From positions 1 to 6,492 of the forward strand of contig JBOHGX010000141.1 of assembly GCA_050700255.1 (NCBI GenBank): a DNA stretch of 6,492 bases, in the 5' to 3' direction. Shown piece by piece: positions 1 through 5,598 of this stretch. The stretch's first letter is position 1, and each line of letters starts with the position of its first letter. The position numbers were made by a program, and so were the translations under genes. Source of the stretch: GCA-003244245 sp050700255. Lineage in GTDB: Bacteria; Actinomycetota; Actinomycetes; Mycobacteriales; Pseudonocardiaceae. The notes beneath the pieces are model-generated. The model made no database searches. It was not told where the DNA came from and was given only the letters and a program-made list of their open reading frames with translations.

Positions 1-1147
1 GCACCGGCCGGTCACGGCGCAGCGCCGCGCGGACCGCTTCGAACGCCACCGCGGGCAGCCGCGCCGCGCGGGCAGCCGGATCCCGGGCCAGTTGGGTGTC
101 GTCCTCACCGATCGCGGTGATCCGCGGCGCCGCGGCCCGCACCACGCGACGAGCGGCGACGATCTCGTGGGCCCATCCGGTGTCGACCGACAGCTGCGTC
201 TCCGCGGTGCGGGCATAGCCGGCCACCAGCAGCGCCCCTCCCTCGAGCACGGCACGCTGGCCGAGCACCAGCCGGGCATGCGGGTAGGGCGCCCGCGGCT
301 CGACATGCAGGTCGTCGCCGTCGTCCCACAACACCATCAGGCCCAGGTCCGCAACCGGGGCGAAGACCGCGGCCCGAGTGCCGACCACGATGCGCACTGC
401 GCCCCGCCGCACCGCCAACCACCGACGGTAGCGCTGCGTGGGCCCGCACTCAGCAGCCAGGGTGACCACTGCGTCGGGCCCGGCCAGCGCAGCCACCGCG
501 GCGTGCACTCGCGCGGTGTCCCGATGATCTGGCAGCACCAACAGCGCCCCCCGCCCGGCGGCGGCCACGGTGACCGCGGCCTCCGCGAGCCGAGCGGGCC
601 AATCCTCCCCCGGCAGCGCCTGCCAGCAGGCATGCGCCGCCCGACCCTGATGGAGGGCCTCCAGGAAGGCCGATCCGCGAGGGTAACGGTCCCATCCGGG
701 CGCCGGGGGGCGCTGCGGACGGGCCGCGGCGGTTGGGCCCGGTTCGGCCTCGGTGCGGGCGTGCCGCGGCGGCACCGCCAGCCGCAGCACGTCGCTCATG
801 GTGCCCGCACACCGGTCAGCCACTACCCGCGCCAGCGCAGCGATCTGCGGGCTGAGCACTGGTTCGGCAGAGATCACCCGATGCAGCCAGCCCAGGCGGC
901 CCGGATGGTCGGATCGCTCGGCTCGTTCCAGCAGCCACCCGTCCACCAGCCGCCCGGCGAAACGGACCCGAAGGCGCACGCCGGGCACCGCCGTCGCGTC
1001 GAGCTCGGCGGGCACCTGGTAGTCGAATGGGCGGTCGAGGTGGGCCAGCGGGGTATCCACACACACCCGAGCGACGGGCAGCGCAGCAGCCGGACTCTGC
1101 TCCCCACGACGGGGCTGCCCACGACGCGACCGACTGGCACTGCTCAC
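1..1147 (-). CDS. priA: Primosomal protein N' (PriA), 5' part, runs off left edge
   Basis: PriA reloads the replicative helicase at stalled or D-loop forks and acts in the cytoplasm on DNA. The frame is open for 382 codons and leaves the window without a stop; the family is usually about 650-700 residues in actinobacteria. The GTG at 1147 is the only plausible start, because an in-frame TAG lies at 1159-1157 and the conserved N-terminal DNA-binding segment (PVARVCVDTPLAHLDRPFDY) begins near residue 24. A conserved segment ending GTMSDVLRLAVPPRHA lies around residues 115-129. Where helicases carry a Walker A loop, this protein has LPGEDWPARL (about residues 178-187), and the DEAH position reads WDDGDD (from residue 274). 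The helicase ATPase motifs are therefore absent, which is my recollection of the usual state of actinobacterial PriA and not damage here. No Shine-Dalgarno sequence precedes the GTG, but a short upstream frame ends overlapping it. Identification is firm; lack of ATPase activity is inferred. Confidence 0.9.
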   Translation of the reverse strand, partial: MSSASRSRRGQPRRGEQSPAAALPVARVCVDTPLAHLDRPFDYQVPAELDATAVPGVRLRVRFAGRLVDGWLLERAERSDHPGRLGWLHRVISAEPVLSPQIAALARVVADRCAGTMSDVLRLAVPPRHARTEAEPGPTAAARPQRPPAPGWDRYPRGSAFLEALHQGRAAHACWQALPGEDWPARLAEAAVTVAAAGRGALLVLPDHRDTARVHAAVAALAGPDAVVTLAAECGPTQRYRRWLAVRRGAVRIVVGTRAAVFAPVADLGLMVLWDDGDDLHVEPRAPYPHARLVLGQRAVLEGGALLVAGYARTAETQLSVDTGWAHEIVAARRVVRAAAPRITAIGEDDTQLARDPAARAARLPAVAFEAVRAALRRDRPV

Positions 1148-1185
1148 CGGGCGGGTCTACCAGACCACCCCGTCAGCTCCACCAT
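1144..1185 (-). CDS. Possible 13-codon leader frame overlapping the priA start
   Basis: A short frame, ATG to TGA, encodes MVELTGWSGRPAR. A GGGAG element lies 8 bases before its ATG, which is good Shine-Dalgarno spacing. Its TGA overlaps the priA GTG in a four-base GTGA, the arrangement typical of translational coupling. The priA GTG lacks a Shine-Dalgarno sequence of its own, so ribosomes terminating on this frame could re-initiate there. The peptide matches nothing I recognise, and a frame this short can arise by chance in GC-rich DNA. It may simply be a coupling device, or nothing. Confidence 0.3.
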   Translation of the reverse strand: MVELTGWSGRPAR

Positions 1186-1307
1186 GCCCAGGACTCCCGA
1201 AGCTGACCCTGAGACGGAGATAGGTTTTCCCGCACTCCTGCGGCGTCTGGACCAGGCCGTCGGTTCCCCGGTCTGCCGACCGGTGTCTGTCGAAACCCAG
1301 TGTCGGC

Positions 1308-2612
1308 CTAACCCAGTGCTGTAGCGTTTGGGTCAAGCGAGGGCAGTCCTGCCCGAACGGACCCGGTGGGCGAGGCCAGGATCGTCACCGGCCCAGTCAA
1401 CATCGCCTTGACCGGCCGGTCGGTGAGCGACTGCGCGTAGGTGCTCCACCCGACGGTGATCGGCGCCGGGCGAGACACGTCGGCGTACAGCACCGGCGGG
1501 CGCACACACCGGGTGCCGTAGGACTGCACCCAGCCGAACTCGGTAGTCGCGAACCCGTCGAGGTGCTCGGCGAAGTACTGCACCATGTCGTTGCGCTCCG
1601 GCTCACCGTGCACGAGCACGTCGAGGCCGATCTGTTCCTGCAGCCGGATCACCCGCACGATCTCCGCGCGCATCCGACGCTCGTACTCCGCATCGTCGAG
1701 TCTCCCGGCCCGGTGCGCAGCCCGGTCGGCCCGGATCTGACCGGTCTGCGGGAACGAGCCGATGGTCGTGGTCGGCACCGGTCCGAGCTGCAGCCGCGCC
1801 CGCTGCGCCGCGACCCGCTCGGCGGCCGTCCCACGCGCACCGGCCCGAGGTTGCCGTAGTAGCCGGCCACCAGCACCTTCGGGCGGCCCGGTACCGCGCC
1901 CAACCGGCGATAGGTCCACGCCAGGCGCTCCAGCTCGGCGTCGGTGCGGTCGGCGACCAACGCCGGCTCGTCGAGCTGCACCCAGCCGGCCCCGAGTCGC
2001 CCAAGTTCAGCGAGCAGCTTCGCGTACACCTCCACCAGCGACTCAAGCAGCTCAAGAGTCGAGAAACCGGCCAGGGCCTCCGGCGCCGGCTTCGCCAGCA
2101 GCAGGAAGGTCACCGGGCCCAGCAGCACCGGCCGGGTGCGCACCCCGGCGTCGAGCGCCTCGCTGAACTCGTCGAGGGGCTTGCGGTCGACCAACCGCAG
2201 CGCGGTGTCCGTGCCGAGCTCAGGCACCAAGTAGTGGTAGTTGGTGTCGAAGAACTTGGTCAGCTCCAACGGCCGCACGCTGCCGTGACCGCGGGGCCGT
2301 CGCGAACATGGTGTCCAGCGCGTCGAGGCCCAGCGCGCCGAAGCGCGCCGGCAGCGCTCCCACGGTCCGCGCGGTGTCCAACACGTGGTCGTAGTAGGAG
2401 AACGTGTTACCCGGCACCGAATCCAGCCCGGCGTCCCGCAGCCCGGTCCAGCTGTCGCGGCGCAACCCAGCCGCGACAGCACGCAGCCCAGCCTGGTCAA
2501 GGCTGCCCGCCCAATACCGCTCCACAGCCCGCTTAAGCTCCCGGTCCGGCCCGATCCGGGGGTACCCCAACACGGTGGCGCCGATCGTGTCCGTCCCGAT
2601 GATGTCTGTCAC
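1308..2612 (-). pseudogene. metE: Broken cobalamin-independent methionine synthase
   Basis: MetE transfers a methyl group from 5-methyltetrahydropteroyl-triglutamate to homocysteine. Three pieces in different frames are recognisable. Piece 1 starts at GTG 2612 and contains VLGYPRIGPDRELKRAVERYW and LRDAGLDSVPGNTFSYYDHVL. It is knocked out of frame at a run of four G on the plus strand (2293-2296), apparently by one extra base: removing it restores the expected ATARGHGSVRPLELTK. Piece 2 continues with FDTNYHYLVPELG and GWVQLDEPALV to LVAGYYGNLG near 1845. Piece 3 begins near 1830 with ERVAAQRARL and PTTTIGSFPQT, so roughly 170 codons linking the two domains are missing. Piece 3 holds HGEPERNDMVQYFAEHLDGF and KAMLTGPVTIL, then loses similarity and stops at 1308. 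The whole remnant is 1,305 bp against about 2,280 bp for the family. The zinc site (His, Cys, Glu, Cys near positions 641-726 of the E. coli protein) is absent, so the product cannot be active. The deletions cannot be sequencing errors; the single-base frameshift could be. Confidence 0.9.
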
Positions 2613-2614
2613 TG

Positions 2615-2639
2615 CTCTCCTCGCGAGCGTGGCGGAGAG
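2615..2639 (-). promoter_or_regulatory. Hairpin that would hide the metE ribosome binding site
   Basis: On the minus strand CTCTCC (2639-2634) is complementary to GGAGAG (2620-2615). GGAGAG is the Shine-Dalgarno sequence (GAGGAG/GGAGAG) placed a few bases before the GTG at 2612. The stem has six perfect pairs and a 13-base loop. It lies directly downstream of the cobalamin riboswitch core, where such switches commonly place a translation-blocking expression platform. The pairing is seen in the sequence; its regulatory use is inferred. Confidence 0.45.
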
Positions 2640-2779
2640 GATCCGCAGCCGTCGCGGGCGGCACGCAAGGCCGCACGCACCGGTGGTGCGTGCGCCGGTG
2701 GGGCAGTCCCGGACTCACACCGGGTTCCCTCTTCTCCTCAGGCCGTGCCCGGCAAGGTCACGACCCGAACCACCAGTGC
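2640..2779 (-). promoter_or_regulatory. Cobalamin (B12) riboswitch, possibly degenerate at its 3' side
   Basis: The minus strand carries the hallmark B12-box core at 2729-2700: GGGAA, then CCCGGTGTGAGTCCGGG (a CCCGG/CCGGG stem around the GGTG..AGTCC element), then ACTGCCCC. Upstream, GTGACC and the AGGAGAAGA run leading into GGGAA also fit actinobacterial cobalamin riboswitches, and GCACTGGTGG at 2779-2770 is a plausible 5' closing strand. Downstream comes a perfect 10-bp stem (2694-2672), then GCCCGCGACGGCTGCGGATCC, which only loosely resembles the conserved 3' strand. I cannot find the usual CGCAACGGTGA-like stretch or a clear partner for the 5' closing strand, so the 3' side may be diverged or decaying. 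B12 riboswitches commonly repress metE when cobalamin makes MetH usable, and this one precedes a metE relic directly. Exact boundaries are approximate. Confidence 0.8.
2672..2694 (-). repeat. Perfect 10-bp inverted repeat inside the riboswitch region
   Basis: The two arms, CGCACGCACC and GGTGCGTGCG, pair perfectly around a three-base loop. It is the most stable single hairpin in the coaBC-metE gap. Its position after the B12-box core suggests a peripheral stem of the riboswitch. No run of T follows it on the minus strand, so it is unlikely to be an intrinsic terminator. Confidence 0.6.
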
Positions 2780-2984
2780 GCCCAACTCTACCGACCTCGT
2801 GCGGACGGATGCGGGCTGTGATCTGTGGACAGCACCCTGACGGGCGAGTGGCGGCGCGCGTAGGCGGCAACGAGGCCGCCGCCGCGGTGGGACTGTTCCG
2901 CTGGTCTCGCGTCTCGACTGCTCACAGCCAGGCGACTCGGTGGAACTTGCCGTAACACGTCTGCCACTCACGGCTGGCCCAGGC
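2780..2984. other. Intergenic stretch between coaBC and the metE riboswitch
   Basis: No convincing gene lies here. On the minus strand GGCGGC (2880-2875) and GCCGCC (2868-2863) form a six-pair stem with a six-base loop, but no T-run follows, so a terminator for coaBC is doubtful. A TAGAGT hexamer at 2790-2785 could be a -10 element for the riboswitch transcript, but no good -35 precedes it. In the coaBC frame, after its stop, the sequence reads REWQTCYGKFHRVAWL and then stops at 2924-2922; this faintly resembles a conserved segment of IS5-type transposases and is treated as a finding only. No metK remnant was found by eye. Confidence 0.5.
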
Positions 2985-4229
2985 TCACCCGGTCAGCCGG
3001 GCCGCGATGACGTCCCAGAGGTACGAGGCGAGCAGTGACTTGGGGCCCTCAGGCAGGTCGATCTCCGTACCGTCGTCGGCGAGCAACCAGCCAGCGTTGT
3101 GCTCGACCTCGAACGCCCGGCCCTGCCCCACCGCGTTGACTACCAGCAGGTCGCAGCCCTTGCGGGCGAGTTTGGCTCGGCCGTGCACGAGCTCCCCGCC
3201 GTCGGAGTCGCCGGTCTCGGCTGCGAAACCGACCACCACCTGGCCCTGCGGGCGGCGCCGCACCAGTTCGGCCAGGATGTCCGGGTTGCGGATCAACCGG
3301 ATCGGATCCGGATCCGATCCGGATTTCTTGATCTTGCTGGGATGGTACGCAGCCGGGCGGAAGTCGGCGACGGCGGCAGCCATCACCACCACGTCGGCGG
3401 GCGGCGCCGCCTTGAGCACGGTCTCCTGAAGCTGGTCCGCGGTGCCCACCCGGACCACCTCGACCCCGGCCGGATCACTCAGGTCGGGGGTGTTGGCCGC
3501 GACCAGCGTCACCCGGGCACCGCGCTGCGCCGCGACTCTGGCCAGCGCGTAGCCCTGCCGGCCGGAGGACCGGTTGCCCAGGTAGCGCACCGGGTCCAGT
3601 GGCTCGCGAGTGCCACCGGCGGAGATCACCACCTGCCGGCCGGTGAGATCCCGCGGCAGGGCGTCCGGGCGGTGCAGCAGCAGGGTGGTGAGGTCGACGA
3701 TCTCCTCGGGCTCCGGCAGCCGGCCGGCCCCGGAGTCGGCACCGGTGAGCCGCCCGGTTGCGGGCTGCGCGACGACGGTCCCGCGCGAGCGCAGCATCGC
3801 AACGTTGTGCTCCGTTGCCGGGTGTTCCCACATCTCGGTGTGCATCGCGGGCACCAGCAGCACCGGGCAACGGGCGGTGAGCAGCGTGGCGCAGAGCAGG
3901 TCGTCGGCCCGGCCGTGGGCAGCGCGAGCCAGCAGGTCCGCGGTTGCCGGGGCGACCAGCACCAGATCGGCGGTCTGCCCCAGCTGCACGTGGGGGACCG
4001 CAGGGACGTCGGTGAACAGGCCGTGCGGTACCGGTTGCCCGGACAGCGCCTCCCAGGTCGGGGCACCGACGAACCGCAAGGCAGCCTCAGTGGGAACCAC
4101 CCGTACCTGATGCCCCGTTTCGGTGAAGCGGCGGAGTACCTCACACACCTTGTAGGCGGCGATACCCCCCGCAACGCCGAGCACGATCCGCCGGGATAGG
4201 CCCGGCCGGACCGGCCCGGCGTAGGTCAC
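2985..4229 (-). CDS. coaBC: Bifunctional phosphopantothenoylcysteine decarboxylase/synthetase
   Basis: This cytosolic flavoenzyme makes two steps of coenzyme A synthesis: CoaB joins 4'-phosphopantothenate to cysteine using a nucleotide triphosphate, and CoaC decarboxylates the product to 4'-phosphopantetheine. The N-terminal CoaC part shows GGIAAYK (residues 21-27), the presumed catalytic His at 80 (PHVQLGQTADLVLVAPAT) and PAMHTEMW (127-134). The general family has PxMNxxMW, and His at the Asn position is, as I recall, usual in actinobacteria. The CoaB part shows GGTREPLDPVRYLGNRSSG (205-223), the lysine stretch KIKKSG (289-294), NPDIL (305-309) and VGFAAET (323-329). At 414 residues it is full length. 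The start is GTG 4229, four bases inside rpoZ (GTGA overlap), with GAGGG just upstream, so it is probably translationally coupled to rpoZ. In many actinobacteria metK follows directly; here a metE relic follows instead. Confidence 0.96.
   Translation of the reverse strand: MTYAGPVRPGLSRRIVLGVAGGIAAYKVCEVLRRFTETGHQVRVVPTEAALRFVGAPTWEALSGQPVPHGLFTDVPAVPHVQLGQTADLVLVAPATADLLARAAHGRADDLLCATLLTARCPVLLVPAMHTEMWEHPATEHNVAMLRSRGTVVAQPATGRLTGADSGAGRLPEPEEIVDLTTLLLHRPDALPRDLTGRQVVISAGGTREPLDPVRYLGNRSSGRQGYALARVAAQRGARVTLVAANTPDLSDPAGVEVVRVGTADQLQETVLKAAPPADVVVMAAAVADFRPAAYHPSKIKKSGSDPDPIRLIRNPDILAELVRRRPQGQVVVGFAAETGDSDGGELVHGRAKLARKGCDLLVVNAVGQGRAFEVEHNAGWLLADDGTEIDLPEGPKSLLASYLWDVIAARLTG
3297..3322. 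repeat. Perfect 26-bp palindrome inside coaBC
   Basis: The half CCGGATCGGATCC (3297-3309) is the exact reverse complement of 3310-3322, with no spacer. It includes two abutting GGATCC units and four GATC sites; a fifth GATC lies at 3291. On the coding strand it covers the SGSDPDPIR loop of the CoaB domain, next to the KIKKSG motif. The frame and expected protein length are intact. Confidence 0.9.
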
Positions 4230-4516
4230 TCGCCCTCGGTGTGCTCGAGTAGGCCGCCGTGGATTTCCCGCAGCGCGATCGATAGCGGCTTCTCCCGCGC
4301 TCCCGGCTCGACCAGCGGGCCGACGTACTCCAGCAGGCCTTCCCCGAGCTGTGCGTAGTAGTCGTTGATCTGACGAGCTCTTTTGGCCCCGAAGATCACC
4401 AGAGCGTACTTCGAGCTGACCTTGCCCAGCAGATCATCGATGGGGGGATTGGTGATGCCTTCAGGGGCGGTGACCGCGGGCGCGCCCAGCGCGCCCAATT
4501 CGGTGGGGATGCTCAC
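4226..4516 (-). CDS. rpoZ: DNA-directed RNA polymerase subunit omega
   Basis: Omega is the small assembly and stability subunit of RNA polymerase; it folds onto the beta-prime subunit. The 96-residue product has the family core NPPIDDLLGKVSSKYALVIFGAKRARQIN (residues 23-51 in total) and the C-terminal conserved KPLSIALREI (around 77-86). The first 20 or so residues form a low-complexity, Gly/Ala-rich tail such as actinobacterial omega proteins carry. The start is GTG 4516, chosen because GGAG lies 7 bases before it. The gene follows gmk by 17 bases and overlaps coaBC by 4, the conserved gmk-rpoZ-coaBC arrangement, so the three are probably co-transcribed. Confidence 0.95.
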   Translation of the reverse strand: MSIPTELGALGAPAVTAPEGITNPPIDDLLGKVSSKYALVIFGAKRARQINDYYAQLGEGLLEYVGPLVEPGAREKPLSIALREIHGGLLEHTEGE

Positions 4517-4523
4517 TCACTGT

Positions 4524-4527
4524 CTCC
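4524..4527 (-). promoter_or_regulatory. Ribosome binding site of rpoZ
   Basis: The minus strand reads TTGGAGACAGTGAGTGAGC. Two GTG codons lie close together here, and the second (4516) is in the rpoZ frame. GGAG lies 7 bases before it, which supports that start. Confidence 0.6.
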
Positions 4528-4533
4528 AAGATG

Positions 4534-5145
4534 TCAGGGGCCGGGCGGACGGTATCCGGAACCCGTGCCGACCATCAAGGTTATCAATTCCTGCGCGGCC
4601 CGCCCCACGTCGTCGTTGACAACCGTCGCATCGAACTCTCCGACGGCGTCCAGTTCTTCCCGGGCCACCTGCAACCGGCACTCCAGCCCGGCTGGATCCT
4701 CCGTGCCGCGACCGGCCAGCCGCTCCCGCAGCGCCTCCCAGGACGGCGGCATCAGCATCACCAGCAACGCATCGGGCATCGCGGCTCGAACCTGTCGAGC
4801 ACCTTGCACTTCGATCTCCAGTAGCGTCGGCCGGCCAGCGGCCAGTGCATCGCGTACCGGCGCGGCGGGCGTGCCGTAGAAGTTACCCGCGTACTCGGCG
4901 TACTCCAGAAACTCACCACGCTGCACCATGCACCCGAAGGCGACGCGGTCCACGTAGTGGTACTGCTCATCCGGGCGTTGGCCGCCACGAGGCGAGCGGG
5001 TGGTCACCGAGACGCTGACGAATAGCTGTGGCCAGCGCCGCAGCACCTCGGCGACCACGCTGGACTTGCCAACCCCGGAAGGGCCTGAGACAACGGTGAG
5101 TCGGGGCCCGGCAGCTTCGCTGGTCCCCGACTCACCCGCCGTCAC
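4534..5145 (-). CDS. gmk: Guanylate kinase
   Basis: Guanylate kinase phosphorylates GMP to GDP with ATP in the cytosol, on the route to GTP and dGTP. The 203-residue product has the ATP-binding P-loop GPSGVGKS (residues 21-28), the GMP-binding region VSVTTRSPRGG (45-55) with YHYVD after it, EFLEYAEYAGNFYGTP (78-93), the strand LLEIEVQGARQVR (98-110 region), MPPSWEALRERLAGRGTE (lid and C-terminal region) and VVNDD near 165. In the GMP site the usual PGE reads GGQ; that is a mild variation in a loop and the rest looks functional. The GTG at 5145 has no strong Shine-Dalgarno sequence, but no other usable start lies upstream in the short gap. It follows mihF by 53 bases and precedes rpoZ by 17, the usual order in actinobacteria. 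Confidence 0.95.
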   Translation of the reverse strand: MTAGESGTSEAAGPRLTVVSGPSGVGKSSVVAEVLRRWPQLFVSVSVTTRSPRGGQRPDEQYHYVDRVAFGCMVQRGEFLEYAEYAGNFYGTPAAPVRDALAAGRPTLLEIEVQGARQVRAAMPDALLVMLMPPSWEALRERLAGRGTEDPAGLECRLQVAREELDAVGEFDATVVNDDVGRAAQELITLMVGTGSGYRPPGP

Positions 5146-5198
5146 TACGTGGTCGCTTTGCGTCGACTGTGCTGGACTTACTGTTGCGCTTGGCCGGG

Positions 5199-5516
5199 TT
5201 ACTCCGGGCCGAACTCGCTGAGCAGCGCCTTACGCTGGCGCTCACCAAGCCCACGCAACCGCCGGCTGTTGGCGATCTCCAGCCGCTCCATGATCTGCTG
5301 AGCGCGAACTTTGCCCACGCCGGGCAGGGCCTCGAGCAAAGCCGAAACCTTCATCTTCCCCAGGATGTCGTCGCTGTCGGACTGAGCGAGGACCTCCGTG
5401 AGGTTGGTCCCACCGCGCTTGAGGCGTTCCTTGAGCTCGGCCCTGGCGCGTCGGGCGGCGGCCGCCTTCTCCAGCGCAGCGGCCCGCTGCTCCTCGGTCA
5501 GCTCGGGAAGGGCCAC
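5199..5516 (-). CDS. mihF: Actinobacterial integration host factor (mIHF)
   Basis: mIHF is an essential nucleoid-associated protein in mycobacteria and is also needed for phage L5 integration; it is unrelated to the E. coli IHF alpha/beta proteins. The 105-residue product begins ALPELTEEQRAAALEKAAAA, continues as a charged helix rich in Ala, Arg and Glu (about residues 8-34), and then has the DNA-binding helix-two-turn-helix region LGKMKVSALLEALPGVGKV (52-70) followed by RAQQIMERLEIANSRRLRGL (71-90). Length and sequence fit the family closely. The GTG start at 5516 is fixed by a strong GGAGGAG. It sits between pyrF and gmk, as in mycobacteria and streptomycetes. A candidate promoter in the gap to pyrF suggests separate transcription. 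Confidence 0.96.
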   Translation of the reverse strand: MALPELTEEQRAAALEKAAAARRARAELKERLKRGGTNLTEVLAQSDSDDILGKMKVSALLEALPGVGKVRAQQIMERLEIANSRRLRGLGERQRKALLSEFGPE

Positions 5517-5519
5517 GGT

Positions 5520-5526
5520 CTCCTCC
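5520..5526 (-). promoter_or_regulatory. Strong ribosome binding site of mihF
   Basis: GGAGGAG on the minus strand lies directly before the GTG at 5516, with 5 bases between GGAGG and the start. It is the best Shine-Dalgarno sequence in the window and fits an abundant nucleoid protein. Confidence 0.8.
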
Positions 5527-5568
5527 GTCGATTGCTAGTGCTTAGGGATGGTCTGGATTGGTGCGGCG

Positions 5569-5598
5569 ACCGTATCCCCCAGGCGGTCCACCGTTCAA
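5569..5598 (-). promoter_or_regulatory. Candidate promoter for mihF-gmk-rpoZ-coaBC
   Basis: TTGAAC (5598-5593) and TACGGT (5574-5569) are separated by 18 bases, matching the actinobacterial housekeeping pattern TTGAC-18-TAnnnT. The -35 overlaps the pyrF stop codon. Transcription would begin near 5562 and give mihF a leader of about 45 bases. This is from pattern reading only. Confidence 0.35.

Noticed and set aside
1268..1283. CCGGTC-TGCC-GACCGG hairpin after the metE relic
   Set aside because: It has only six pairs and no T-run, so it is not a credible terminator.
1148..1307. Minus-strand frame containing VQTPQECGKTYLRLRVSFGS before priA
   Set aside because: I recognise no family, it lacks a usable start, and it does not match the missing MetE C-terminus.
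92..1324. Long plus-strand open frame of 410 codons
   Set aside because: It lies opposite priA and part of the metE relic, has a composition typical of the reverse of GC-rich genes, and shows no recognisable motif.
1307..1336. TTGACC followed at 18 bases by GTTAGG on the minus strand, as a priA promoter
   Set aside because: The -35 is good but the -10 matches poorly, and part of it lies in the metE relic.
2738..2971. 77-codon minus-strand frame between coaBC and metE, beginning SGRRVTASSTES
   Set aside because: It was considered as a metK start because SGRR and TES recall SRRLFTSESVTEG, but the next conserved residues (GHPDK) are missing and it overlaps the riboswitch.
3099..4199. Plus-strand open frame of 366 codons
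   Set aside because: It is antisense to coaBC, whose motifs are all in order; the plus-strand frame is a composition artefact.
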